A stretch of 64,000 nt of DNA from Chaetoceros tenuissimus (lineage: Eukaryota > Bacillariophyta > Thalassiosirophyceae > Chaetocerotales > Chaetocerotaceae): the NCBI GenBank assembly GCA_021927905.1, contig BLLK01000069.1, positions 744,001 to 808,000 on the forward strand, given 5' to 3'. The notes under the pieces are model-generated. The model was not told where the DNA came from and did no database searches. It saw only the letters and a program-made list of their open reading frames with translations. Each line of letters starts with the position of its first letter. The stretch's first letter is position 1. The position numbers and the translations under genes were made by a program. Positions 40,485 to 52,512 of this stretch are shown one piece after another.

Positions 40485-43400
40485 CTAGAATACTGCTCCT
40501 CTTTGAGAGCTATTTCGGCGTTCTTGTCCGTTTGATCCTGATTGTTCTTGAAGATTCAAAGCAGCAGTGTAAGCTGCTTGCAAATCGTCATTCCATTCAT
40601 AATCCGGATCCGGAACTTCGCCTGGCTTACAGAATCTGCCTCTGCGGTAACACCATAAACGTCCATCGTTAAATGCTCTTCCACCGCTTGGGTCTGTAGG
40701 AACTGCAAATCTTCTGCCTGATCTACTGTCTGTCAATAGGAAAGTACGGATCATGCTTTGGGAATCTGAGGAAGATTGGGACAAATTGTCATCGTTGCTA
40801 TCTATGACAACGTCACTATTTGTTGTTCGGATCATGCTTGGAAAGAAACCACCATCAATCCCTCCATAATTGTTTGGCCCAATACAGCAGCCTTGTACTA
40901 GAGCAGCAACAATGCTATTTTCATGGAAAAATTGATGTGGGTGAGACCTCCTTCTACCATATCCTTCGGAACCTGAGTCACTATCTTCTTGTAGAGAACC
41001 TAGTTCTAAACTGCTTTGAATTCTTTGGTATGCATCCTTAGCAAGGTCAAGAGTTGCTTCTGCAAGATCTGGGTGAGTGCAAGATGCAAATGAGTCTAAT
41101 GCAGTCATGAGTGCTGAATCCATAGGAGATCCAAATGGAAGGGAACTGCTTCCTGGAATAGGAATGAGATACTCTGTCAGTGCCTGTAAAGCACGGATAG
41201 CGTATGTTGCGCTTTGAGTATCGTCGCGCCCTCCGCCTACAATTGCACCATTATTACCACCGTCAACGCAGAAGTCATTAACTACACGAAGAAGACTGTC
41301 GAAGACATCCTTAGTTGATATTCTCTCTTTCATGAATTCAGGTCCAGCCGCAAGAGATGAAATGCATCCAACTGAAGAACGCAGTGTGAACACACCATAT
41401 TTGTATCCATTGCCACCTTCACCTGCAAGAGTATTGTGGAGCAAATTGATAATCTTTGGAATCACATTCTCAGTCTTCCGAAGCAAATCATATGTTTCAT
41501 GACCTTCATCATATCGACAAACGAAAGCTACAGCTATCGCTGCCTTCAAACTTTGATAATGATCAAGGGTCAACAATGGTGCTAGTAGTTCTACAACTCC
41601 TGCTTCTTGAAGATATGGTGCAGCCTCATCACTCTGTGCCATGTTCATTAAGAAACCAACACACCAAGATGCTGTTTGTCCCTTCCATTGGGTTGGATCC
41701 GCGCCTGCGTCATGAAGAATATCCATGAGTGGGTGTAGAGCTCCTTCTTCTAGTAATGGCATCGCGTTCTCCGATGACTCTGCAAGAAGAGTCAAAGCAG
41801 CAACACACTTGAATCTGGCTTCAGTCGAAGAATCCTCCTCAGCAACTCGAACAAGAACTGGTAAGATGTCTCCTCTCTGAACAACCTATTTTGAAATTGG
41901 TAAAAGATGATTAGGAAAATTATGGTTGAGGACATGATGACTTCGGAACTTCATTTTACTTACAGGAACTTGATTCTTCATCTCTGCTGCAAAACTCCAT
42001 AGTATAGAGCAAGCCTTGGTTCTAGCTTCTCCAGAATCCGACTCGATGACCTTTAGAATGGAAGCAACAAATCCTGGGTAATTGAACATTGGAATCTTAT
42101 TTTCATATCCAATCGCAAGATTTGAAAGAGCGGAACAAGCCTTAATTCTTGCTTCTTTCCATGAAGAGCCTTGATAATGATGTTCAGGAGAAGTCTCTTC
42201 TAACACTTTCATGAGAGCATCCATTACACCTTCGGTACTAAATACTCTGTGCTTATTTACCTTCGATATACTGAGATTCATGAGTGCTAAACATGCATTA
42301 GTTGTACAGTTTGTTGCACCTTTTTCGCCACCACAAGTTTCGGCTGCTACGAAAGCAAGAGCTGCAATCAATCCATCAGCTTCAAGTAACACTTCATCAT
42401 TTTTGTCTGCATTGGAAAGATTCTTCACACACGTAGCTGCCTTGAGTCTTGCTTCAGTGGCAACAGACTTTGGGGTAGCGCTACTAGAAGTACTACCAGT
42501 GATGGAAGGCGAAGTAGCTGGGGAGAAATTCTCAGGTGTAGAAACCATTACCTCACGCATAGCTTCCAACACTTCTGCAATCGATGCAATCTTCACTTTG
42601 TTTGCTTTTCCACAGCTAAGATTCATGATTGCAATACAAGCATGTAGTCTTGCTTTACCAGAAACTAGCCCCATCTGTGGAGTTACTTGGCATTTTCCGC
42701 TTGCAATGTCTTCATAAGAAGCAAATGGTCCACCTCTCGCTACAATCGAGAGAGCCTTGAGAAGTCCGTTGCAGCCCATCAAATAACTATCACTATCTTC
42801 GGTAGCAGTCAAACTTCTAATAGTCTCAACCGCATATTCTCTAGCAGGCCAATCTGTACCCATGTTATCCATAGTAGGTAATGAAAGCATAGTCTTGCAG
42901 CAAAATTCCAAAATCTTTTTGTTGGAAGCTACAGCAACTCTTCTTCTTGGCATTTTGGCATAATCCGCCAACATTCTAGTTCCTAATGCAATCAGTTTAA
43001 CAGTATTCAAAGCTCTTAGTAAAGGAACGATGCATCCTCTCTCTGCAAAATATTTCAAGTCTGACATGGTAGTATTTGGACCAAAGGATAAATTGTAATG
43101 ATGACGACTGGTTTCCTCCTCTTGCATAGTGTGATCCAGACTGGCAGTAGAGTTCAATACAGAACTGTTGTCCGAGTCGAAATTCGTTGAATCAAAAGCT
43201 TGATTCCAAGGAATGGAAAGAGACTGGGACCCGTTGCTAGTTACACTGGAATTACTGATGAAACGATGAGGAGCTGATGGAGGTTCAGGAAGACCTTGTT
43301 GAAAGTTGGAAGTAAGGGGAGCAGAGTTTGGACCATTGAAACTGGATCCAGAGCTATTATTATCAGAATCGTTGATGATATTTTCTTGAGGGTGCAGGCT

Positions 43401-44180
43401 TAAAAATCTTCTTCGGAAGCTAAATCGAGCCGAAGGCTGAGAAGATGCCGCTTGAGTAGAACCTAGAGTGGATGTTGACTGAGGAGTCATACTTGATCCT
43501 TGGTAAGGTGTACCAGGAGGAGAAGACATGTTTGACTCATCTGTGGAGCTGTCCATGGTTGCTTCCATCGCAGGAACGTCTTCTAACTCATCCTCCGAGT
43601 CACTATTTGAAGCATTTAGGTCAATCACTGAATTATGCCTATCCAGTCTAGCTATGCGTCTTCGCCTTGAGTTGCCGTGGGCATCAGGAGGAGAAACAGG
43701 GGACACATGAATATTCTCAGAAGCCGAAGCAATAGCAGCATCCACTAGTTGAGCATCCTGGTCATCAGATTCGGAAATATCGATAGCAAGAGGATCAACA
43801 TCTTGGTGATATTCGCTACCGACACTCATCAAATTTCCTTGACTCATGTTAGAATTTGTATGTGATATATGATGAGACCCATTTGATGGTGCAGCGTTGA
43901 TGGCAGGTGCTTGATTTAACAATACTTCTATTGGCGGTTGTGCTTGTGGAATATTTGTAGTGAGATTAGGAGCTTGAGGAGGTGCGTTAGCGTTTGTAGC
44001 TGTGTTATCATTAGCAAATGGGAGTACAGGAGGTTCCACATCCATAGCTTCTGGAACTGGATCGTCAACATCGTTGTCTACTGGAGCTGCACCCACATCA
44101 TGAAAGGGTACTCCGCCTGCATCGTATTCAATAGTGAGATTGTAGTCTGGGAACTGATGATTGGCGTCTCGAGGTGCCAT
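40485..44180 (-). CDS. Armadillo-repeat protein with long disordered N-terminus
   Basis: Two exons, 44180-41964 and 41885-40485, joined across a 78-bp intron (GTAAGT...AAAATAG); 1205 residues. Residues 1 to about 350 are low-complexity, rich in Ser/Asn/Asp/Pro, with acidic patches (SDSEDELEDVPAMEATMD). From about 360 to 1030 come serial armadillo/HEAT repeats, recognisable as ARLKAATCVKNLSNADKN, ARIKACSALSNLAIGYEN and ARTKACSILWSFAAE units about 42 residues apart. The last ~80 residues hold a distinct block (GRLWCYRRGRFCKPGEVPDP). ARM arrays bind proteins; partners are unknown. No named orthologue is recognised. Confidence 0.75.
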
Positions 44181-45815
44181 CTTGTTTGGTAATAAATATA
44201 TAAATGCTGTGTTTCTCCGAGCCTATAGGTTTCTCAGAGAACGTGTTGTTGCAGTATATAGTATGTAGAACTGATTGCTGATTCTTATGAATGCAAACCT
44301 TATGGTCTATGCATATAGATGTAGGTTTGATTAATTATGGAATGATGTGTTCGTTCAAGGGAAATGAGGAATAGTCATCCGCTGGTATGAAACAGTACAC
44401 ACTCTCGAAAAAAGAGAGAGGGAGAGAGCGTTCGTAATAATGAGGCGTTGAACAAAATTTTGCAGCAGGGGATCTTGGGAACACAAGTACTGTGAGATAG
44501 GAGTGAGTCCTGTATGGAGCAGGACAGATGTGTCTCTAGGCCTTTTAATATCGTACAACCTAGACAAGACTCGACTCGTTTTGTGAGTATTTAAGAAACA
44601 GAGTCGACTCTGTTTTCTTTTTGAAGTTTGAGAGAGGAAAAATTGAGTCTCTCTCTCTTTCATTCAAATAAATAAGAGAGGGATATCTATTAAATTTTAT
44701 AAGTGAACGTTGTGATACTCCGAATGAAAAAGTAAAGAGAGATGCATTCAAAAATACAAAATGGATTCACAATGTACTTTGTTTTTGTAGGTGGCTTTGG
44801 AAGCTAGCTACGAAGCATGTAGTACTTTTTATCAATATGTCACAACACATCTTCTCATTATCATTTATAAAAATACAGCCAAATACAGTACATCAAAACC
44901 CAATTGGGAAATTTTATATCAGTGTGAATGATTTTCATGTTATAATACGGAAAAAATAGAGGTAGATATGCGGTCGAGCATGTTCTGAGCGGACCTGTGA
45001 AAACTTTCAATGCAGGAGTATACCGAGCACCTAAGAGGAGCTCCAATCCAGGACCGTGTCCCTTGCATCATATGCGTTTCATCTTCGCGCATGGAAAGGA
45101 TTCTATGACATCTGTATCCTTGACACCTTCTTCATACCTATCAATCTCATATGTATGTTTGTCAGACCACTCATGAATACTTTCACGCAAGGGTGAAAAG
45201 TTTTGAGATCAGGAAATACTTCCAAGTAATACAGCTTCATACAATAGTTCTGCATGTGTCTGAGGATAATTCTCGAAAACGCTCCTCCAACGCACGCGCG
45301 TTCGCGGAATGAGAAGAGTCATGAGAAGCCTTCCTCAGTTTATGTTGTCTTCGTGCCGTGCGTTGGATTGATACGACTTTTTTACAAAAACACCCTTCTC
45401 GTTTCTGATGAAAATACCACGATTCACGTACAGCCCATTTCTTGCCTTTTTCTTTGTATTCCATGTGTATTTGCAGGTTTTCTTTGATATGGTGGTAATT
45501 TAATCTTCATTTTACACATTATGATGCATGTGATTTACAATGATGATGGAGGGGTTGGCATGACTATGTTGTGTTGTTGACAGTTGTACCACTGCTTCTA
45601 CGATTGCAAAGGGAAACAAGGAGGAGAAACACGCTCCTTCGAACTTCCCAGTTGTTCCAATGTGTAACATCAGCCACCCTCTTTTGAACTTCCTAGTTAT
45701 TCCAATGTATTCTTTCCTTTCAGGAACATATTCATCTGTACCTGAATCTCGCGAGACACCAAATGCCATATTTTACACTGAGTACGAGTATACTTCTATC
45801 AGATATTTTGCAAAG
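44181..45815. other. Large intergenic region, 1.6 kb
   Basis: Upstream of the ARM gene (minus) and of the histidine phosphatase. I find no tRNA, rRNA, transposon ends or credible protein. It contains a 20-bp perfect palindrome at 44596-44615 and GA/CT-rich runs around 44400-44430 and 44630-44665. The 156 bases before 45816 could encode an N-terminal extension of the phosphatase if translation starts at 45660. Confidence 0.5.
44596..44615. repeat. 20-bp perfect palindrome
   Basis: AAACAGAGTCGACTCTGTTT is its own reverse complement. A related half site, GACTCGACTCG, lies about 25 bases to the left. It lies about 400 bp upstream of the ARM gene start. A dimeric factor site is possible but unproven. 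Confidence 0.4.
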
Positions 45816-46553
45816 ATGAAGAATTTAATATTGATTCGACATGGGCAATCATTAGGACAAACGTCCAGCAAACAAGGATTAAGCCGTAAAGATCCTAGTT
45901 TGCATGATTGCTTTCTCAGTAATAAAGGAGTAAATGAAGCGTATCAACTTCGAAATCATCCTACTCTCCAACAGTATGATTTTGATCTAGTTTGCACAAG
46001 TCCATTATCACGAGCCATTTCCACTTGCTTGCTTTCTCTAGGTCATCTTGTTGAAAAAGAATTGGAAGAGTCGGGAAATGTTTCTACTCCATTCATCGTC
46101 CACCCATATATTTCGGAAGCTGGAAAGGGTATTCCAGAAAACCAAGGTCGAAGTATCTCTGTTCTCAAGAAAGATTTAAAGAAGAGGTTGAGTGATATCA
46201 CCACATCTGTGGATAATATTGTAGATCATTTCGACTTCTCCATGCTTCCAGAAAGCTGGCCGGAAGTTGAACGGTACGACAAACAAGTTGCTAAGGAAGA
46301 CCATTTGGAATCATTTTTGCGTTGGATTTTAGTTGAGAGACCCGAGAAAAATATAGTTGTGGTTTGTCACTACAATATCATCAAATGGATTCTACGAAAT
46401 AGAATAGACAAAGTTCCAAATTGCCTTCCTATTGAGTGCATTTTAGATGAGGACGGATTATTCTTAAAGTCAGACTATGAACACAAATCAATAAAACCTC
46501 AAACTTCAAAGGCAAAGAGTAACAAGCAACATAAAAAGCAGAATAAAAGGTAG
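45816..46553 (+). CDS. Histidine phosphatase (phosphoglycerate mutase-like)
   Basis: A 245-residue protein from the ATG at 45816 (MKNLILIRHGQS). RHG carries the phospho-His, and the later strand VVVCHYNIIKWIL provides the second His. CTSPLSRAIST fits the conserved Arg-containing region. It belongs to the branch-2-like histidine phosphatase family; substrate unknown. The C-terminus is Lys-rich (KAKSNKQHKKQNKR), maybe a nuclear or nucleolar signal. An in-frame ATG at 45660 would add 52 residues; those look less like protein, but could be a targeting peptide. The gene converges on adenosine deaminase, 87 bp apart. Confidence 0.75.
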   Translation: MKNLILIRHGQSLGQTSSKQGLSRKDPSLHDCFLSNKGVNEAYQLRNHPTLQQYDFDLVCTSPLSRAISTCLLSLGHLVEKELEESGNVSTPFIVHPYISEAGKGIPENQGRSISVLKKDLKKRLSDITTSVDNIVDHFDFSMLPESWPEVERYDKQVAKEDHLESFLRWILVERPEKNIVVVCHYNIIKWILRNRIDKVPNCLPIECILDEDGLFLKSDYEHKSIKPQTSKAKSNKQHKKQNKR

Positions 46554-46640
46554 TCGTAATTATAACGAATGACATCACCTTTGAAGGAAATGATAATATT
46601 TACAATTCTATTAGATCCGAAGTTTTCGCCCCTGCGAAAA

Positions 46641-48092
46641 TTAGAATGTATCGGTATTTTCTAAAAAGTCTTCGACTCTTGTTCTTAATGCTGCTTTTGT
46701 ATCGTCGTCAATAAAAGCAGAATTGATGCTATGTTGCAATGCCTTTACAATACAATGCTTAGTGAGACCAATTTTTCCAATGGCAATGCGATATTGCCAA
46801 GTCAATGAAGTTGCAAAGACTGCAGGGTCATCGCTGTTAAATCCGCAATTCAGTCCATATCTTAGCATAGCCTTGGCAGGATGTTTCATCCAGTCTCTAG
46901 ACTCCTCATCGTGATAGCTCCAACCCCCAGTTTCGTCACTCGAGGTAGGACACAATTCAAAATGAATATTTTTTCTTCGCATCTCCTCCATTAGATTAGG
47001 TTCTTTAGCGATTTGGTAGCCATGACCAATACGGGTGGCTCCGTATTCATTGACAGCTTTTCTCACAAACTTTGAATCGCCTACTTCACCTGCATGTATG
47101 GTAACATTCAAACCTAGCTCCTGAGCTCTTTGAAAAGCTTTGTTGTGAGGATTATGAAGCTCAGAAAAGTTATCTTCATCAAAATGTTCTTCGCCAGCGG
47201 CAATATCAATACCAACGATAGAACATGGAAAGTCGTCCTTTCGTTCATGTGCAATATCTACAACATCGTCAGCCCAATCTGGCTTCCAATTGATACAACA
47301 TAGAATTTGATTCACCTTGACTCCATACAATTTTTCTCCTTCTCGGAGTCCTCTTGTAACAGCATCAACCACAGGCCTAGGATCAACTTTGCCTGAGCCA
47401 CCTATATCTCCTCCTTCAGCTAACAAATGAGGAGAATAACGCACCTCAGTGTAAATGCAATTCTGCTTCGCTTGTCTCTTTACAAAATCCATTGCTAGAT
47501 TTTCAATCAGAACCAAGTTTCCTCTGACAATGGGAATGAAAATTGTAAAGTTTTCAAGCATGGCATTAAGACTGCGTTTCCCCCTACAAGTACATAGTGC
47601 TCGAAAGGAGTCTTCTGTCTCACATTTTTCCACAATAGTTCTTACATCCAACATTGATTGATCCCATGGGCAATATGATTGATCAGGGAGACAGGAATAA
47701 TCCCCAGTTTCTCGTAAATGATCAAAGAGGAGTGAAGGTTCAAAGCTTCCGTCTAAATGGACATGTAGCTCCACCTATGATTGCAATGTACAAGTAAAAA
47801 CGTTAGGGTGTGTTCATGAGACTCAAAAAATATTCAAAAGACAAATATGAAAACAGGAATTGAATAGAATAATCATTGTTCATTATGAATAACTATGCGT
47901 ACATAGCACAGCCATGCTCATGCATCTCACCTTTGGTATCTTTCTTAGAAATTGCTCAGTGCTCATATTATATTGCCATTTGTTGGTCAATGTCACGACT
48001 TCATTATAGTGGCAAGGTTCCTCTTCATGATCCTTGTAGTGGAAATGGACTGTTTCATCTTCGTCTTTTATTTCTATAGTATGGGATGGCAT
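46641..48092 (-). CDS. ADA: Adenosine deaminase (ADA family)
   Basis: Two exons, 48092-47931 and 47774-46641, with a 156-bp intron (GTGAGA...ATCATAG) whose length is a multiple of three. The join restores IPKVELHVHLDGS, the ADA N-terminal signature with the two metal His; 431 residues. Further motifs are HAGEVG, IGHGYQI and FNSDDPAVF, giving the catalytic Glu, a metal His and the Asp pair. It converts adenosine to inosine and ammonia; an N6-methyl-AMP deaminase specificity is possible. The first exon adds an acidic ~45-residue extension ending in STEQFLRK. It is transcribed divergently from NAD-GDH, with 456 bp between starts. Confidence 0.88.
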
Positions 48093-48548
48093 GACAGCTC
48101 TATCCAAATTCTTTTATGCAAATGTGTTTCTATTATTTATATAACTCTTTTTGTTTTATAAGCTGTAATGTAAAGTCAAGAGACAGAAACCACTAGCAAA
48201 CACACTATGAATTGGTGTGGTAATAGTACGAGTAGTTTCATTTGTTATTAATAGTCTATTACTCGTTCTTGTTGAAAATAGAAACAGAAGCGACGAAGTG
48301 AAGTAGGCCGCCGCCTCATGAAGTCCCTTTGACACTGGTTGATGACAAGGTCAATCAAAAAGGCCTAAATGACCGTTTTCGTATCAAGATCGCGTCATCT
48401 TTTGAGAAGCCATTGTTCGGAGTTTCCACCCAACTAATCCATCAAAACTGACGCCAAAGAAGGTGGCAAGTATGTGAAGAGGAACATAAAAACATCAAAA
48501 GCCTTCACAAACTAAAAGAAGCACTCTAAAGGAAGGTATCCATAAACA
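48093..48548. promoter_or_regulatory. Bidirectional region between ADA and NAD-GDH
   Basis: 456 bp between the two start codons. No gene is seen. Joint regulation of two ammonium-releasing enzymes is possible but only inferred. Confidence 0.4.
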
Positions 48549-51500
48549 ATGAATCGCCTTCTAACCAACAAACGCAGTAATGTGCTGAAATCAGCATTGG
48601 GGCAAGCAAGCAGAAGAAAAGACAATGTGTTGAGATCTAGGATGCATCCAATGTTATCTTCAGCGAGACCAAACGCATATGAATTCGTACCACATCAACG
48701 TCAATCAGAGGTGCCATGGCAACCTAAAGAAAACTCTGATATACAACGTGTCACCCAACAAGCAATGGTAAGTTATTACTATTGCTACTTAGTTGCATTG
48801 AATTCAATCGTATTCGTAGAGGTTCTCATTTACATCAAAACTTCCCTTCTTCCTTGAGTAGATTCATGAATTGACTATGCAACAAAATAGTAAAATTGCT
48901 GAAATCGTACCATGGTTTCTAGAGCAAATGCCAAGTTCATATTTTAATTCTGTACCTGAGGACTTTCGTCTTGATCATATCAAAGCCATCACAGCTATTG
49001 AGAATGCGAATATGGATCTGCACATGAATCTCAAAAGCATTCTTCCAGATGGAAGGTTGGTTCTGACCTATATTAGGCCTGGAAAAACCAAGTTACTCAG
49101 TTTGGTCAAGCACTTGCCTTGGAACTTTAGTTCAGATGATTATTTACCAATCAGTCGAGCTCAAGTATTTACTTCTGAAGATGGAAAGCTGAGTATTAGC
49201 ATGTTTGTCTTTGGTGATGAAAAAACTGTAGCGCATATTTTACCTGTTGAAGTTGCAGGTGGCAAGATTTTGGAGTTGGCCAATGAGATTCAAAACGAGC
49301 ATTACATAGGGGATAGTTCCTTTCCAAAGCCATCACACTTGTTTGAAAGAGATTCCCTTCTTCGTTATCTAGAAAATTGTCCAGAAAGTTACATTGTGAG
49401 ATCGGTAAGTAAAGATCCAGTTGATTTACAACTTTAAATCATACCTAAGTCAGATACAAGTACGTCTCATAACTCGTTTTCACTAGGATCCAAGGAGATT
49501 CTTGAAGCAGATGCAATTGTATCATAAAGTGACTGGTTCTGAATGCATGGATATTTCTGTTGAAAGATCCCAAAATGAAGATGCTGTAGGAGACTTCTGG
49601 GTCGATGTCGCCGTTGCAAACTCTCTTCCTCAGATTGCACTTGAAAATGCAACCATGGTGCTATCTGAGCACAATCTAGACATCGTAAGATCACACCTCG
49701 ATATGCTCTCAGACGGTGCAAATGGAAATATTTGTATGCTGCGTCTACTTGTTTCTCCTACTGACGAGGCTGGACCTAGATCATTGGAATCCTTCAAACC
49801 AATTGTGGAAGAAATGAAACGAACCAAGTGGCTTGATCCAAGCACTATGAATCTAGTGTTTGAGAAGTTTCCTTGGCTTGGAATCAAGCGTGGTGAAATT
49901 ATCACTGCCATGTGCTCTATTCTTCATCCACTCATGTCGAGCAAAAACCCATTTGCCTTTAGTAGGAATCATATTTATGATCTTGTCACCAAGAAACGAT
50001 ACATTAGAATCTCAGCTGACATTGCAGACTTGTTCCTGGATAGATTTCATCCTACAAATAATCTCAGCGATGAAGACTTCCTCAACAGAAGAGAAATCAT
50101 TACAAAAGATATAGAAGAAAATGTCGAAGACACTATTGCAAAAGATCTGTTCATGAAGATGATTGATATTGTAGAACATACACTGAAGACTAATATTTAT
50201 CTTGAGAATAGATATGCCCTTGGGATTCGCCTGGATTCAAAAGCTATTCAACACGAATACTCGTCAAGAGAAGAAGAACCATATGGTGTAATGTTTTGTC
50301 ATGGTAGAAGATTTAATGCTTTTCATGTTAGATTCAAAGATGTTGCTCGAGGTGGTATGCGTTTAGTCACTCCAAACAGCCCAGAGCAATTTGCCCTTGA
50401 GTCTGCTCGTCACTATGATGAATGTTATGGGCTAGCATATGCACAACAATTGAAAAACAAAGACATTCCAGAAGGAGGTTCGAAAGCTGTTAATCTGATT
50501 GATTGTAATGGTTTATCTGCTGAGGCAAAGCAATTTGTGATGAGAAAGTCTGTCAAGGCTTTTACAAATACGATTCTAGATCTCATTGTTGATACAGACG
50601 AAACAAGAGACCTTATTGTAGATAGACATGGCCAGAATGAAGTAATATATCTTGGTCCAGACGAACAGGTAAGTTTTTAATCTTCGCTTGATTAAAGCGA
50701 GTAGAGATAGTAGCTCAAGTCCATTTCATCATAGGTGACAGTTGATGATATTAATTGGATCGTAAACAGAGCAGCTAAAAGAGGCTACAAGACCCCGAAT
50801 GCTTTCATGTCCTCAAAACCAAAGGCAGGTATCAATCACAAACAGTATGGAGTCACAAGCGAAGGTGTTAATACATATCTCGAGGTTTCGCTTCAAAAAG
50901 TTTTAGGAATTAATCCAAAATGTGAGCCATTTACAATCAAGCTGACTGGAGGGCCAGATGGAGATGTCGCTGGTAATGAAATTCTGATCTTGGATAGAGA
51001 ATATGGAGATAACGCCATCATTGTTGGAATTGCAGATGGATCAGGATGTGCGGAAGATCCTGAAGGTTTAGATCACCAAGAGGTATGAAAAATATATTTT
51101 TATCCTTCGCTGATTTTAGGCTCAGATTACTAATTTTTTCCTGCTCTGCACTCCTTACAAATAGCTGATTCGACTTGTTAAAAGTACCCTTCCAATATGC
51201 GAATTCAACCCAAACAAACTCAATGCAAATGGAAAAATATATCATGCAAATAATGAAGAAGGAATAAAAGCGAGGAATAGTATGCACAATCGTCTAGTGG
51301 CAGATGTCTTTGTACCAGCAGGTGGTCGGCCATCCACCATTGACATTCAAAACTACAAGACCTTCCTTCTTCCGGATGGTACGGGAACTCCCAGTTCCAA
51401 ATTAATTATTGAGGGTGCTAATTTGTTCATTACTAATGATGCGAGAAAAGCGTTGTATGAGGAAGCAGGGGTTCATATAGTAAAGGATTCGTCAGCAAAC

Positions 51501-52173
51501 AAAACCGGTGTAATTACATCCTCCTACGAAATCTGTTCAGCGATGCTTTTGACTGACGAGGAGTTTTTTGAGAACAAAAACAAAATAGTGGACCAAATTC
51601 TAGGAAAGTTGAGATGTTTAGCTCGCATGGAAGCAGAGCTCCTCTTCCGCGAATACGATAGAGAGGCAGGTAAGCATGTTTCGAAAATTTCCGCACGAAT
51701 GTATTCCTTTTCTTTTACTTACATAGAATTTGTTATTCATAGATGCTCTACCGAAAATCAGCCAAAGAGTGAGCAGTACAATTAATCTTGCAACGGACGC
51801 AATTATCAAAGAGCTCAGCGATTTATCACCAGAAGAAGAAAGAGAATTTTTGCAACTGTTCAAAAATCATCTTCCGCAAATAATTGCTGAATTGGCTTTC
51901 GACCGAGTTTACGATAGAATGCCACCACAATACATTAAAAATGCTATTGCCTCTTGTTTAGCATCAAAACTTGTTTATAAAGAGGGTTGTCAATTCATCA
52001 ACAAGCTTTCAACGGAGAAACTAGGTCGTATTGCTCTTGACTATGTTTCTAAAGAAAAGGACATGGTTTTGTTAGAAGAAGCGGTGAAGGGGTCTAATGT
52101 AGGAGAGGAGGAAAAGGCAAAAATTCTGGAGATAATTGCTATAGGTGGTATTCGTAGCGCTTTGAAGCTATAA
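48549..52173 (+). CDS. GDH2: NAD-dependent glutamate dehydrogenase, large (GDH2-type), mitochondrial
   Basis: Six exons: 48549-48767, 48862-49404, 49487-50668, 50735-51082, 51165-51669 and 51743-52173. Introns are 94, 82, 66, 82 and 73 bp, all GT-AG, and all joins keep frame. The result is 1075 residues, like yeast Gdh2 (1092). The first ~35 residues are Arg/Lys/Ser-rich without acids (MNRLLTNKRSNVLKSALGQ), a mitochondrial presequence. The catalytic core has GGMRLVTPNS, EGGSKAVNLID and the Rossmann region NEILILDREYGDNAIIVGI; VADVFVPAGGRPSTI and LIIEGANLFITNDA are the family's NAD-domain signatures. It oxidatively deaminates glutamate to 2-oxoglutarate and ammonium. Such an enzyme returns amino-acid carbon to the TCA cycle. 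Confidence 0.93.
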
Positions 52174-52512
52174 AAGTACTGTATTTCATGCGGTCCTCCT
52201 TAGCGACACAATAATTGATGTTCATATTGTATAAAGTAAAAATAATGCAACTTCCGAGTTATTTCTGTTTAACTTTTTTATGTAATGTTTGGAATATCTT
52301 ATACAGCTTCGGCGATCAAATTTAGCAGATAATGCAATATGTCTGAGTTTCAGTCGCTAACATCATACTGGCGTCGTCGAACAAAGAGAAGATTATGCTT
52401 GTCATAAGTCCAACAACTTCAAGTAGTCTGGGTTTCACCATTTTTTATAGCCTTTTGCATTTGTTCCGGCGACTTTATGTTAAGGACTCATATTTCTTCA
52501 ATATCCATCGTA
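52174..52512. other. Convergent 3' region, 339 bp
   Basis: Between the NAD-GDH stop codon and the end of the minus-strand GT32 copy. AT-rich; nothing recognised. Confidence 0.5.

Noticed and set aside
45237-45464. A 75-codon minus-strand frame rich in Arg/Lys
   Set aside because: It has no homology that I know, no clear leader and no supporting splice sites; likely chance.
44181-45815. tRNA, snRNA or a missed gene in the largest gaps (also 54557-56153)
   Set aside because: I looked for A/B-box patterns, CCA-type ends and long codon-like frames by eye and found none that hold up. A covariance-model scan would be decisive.
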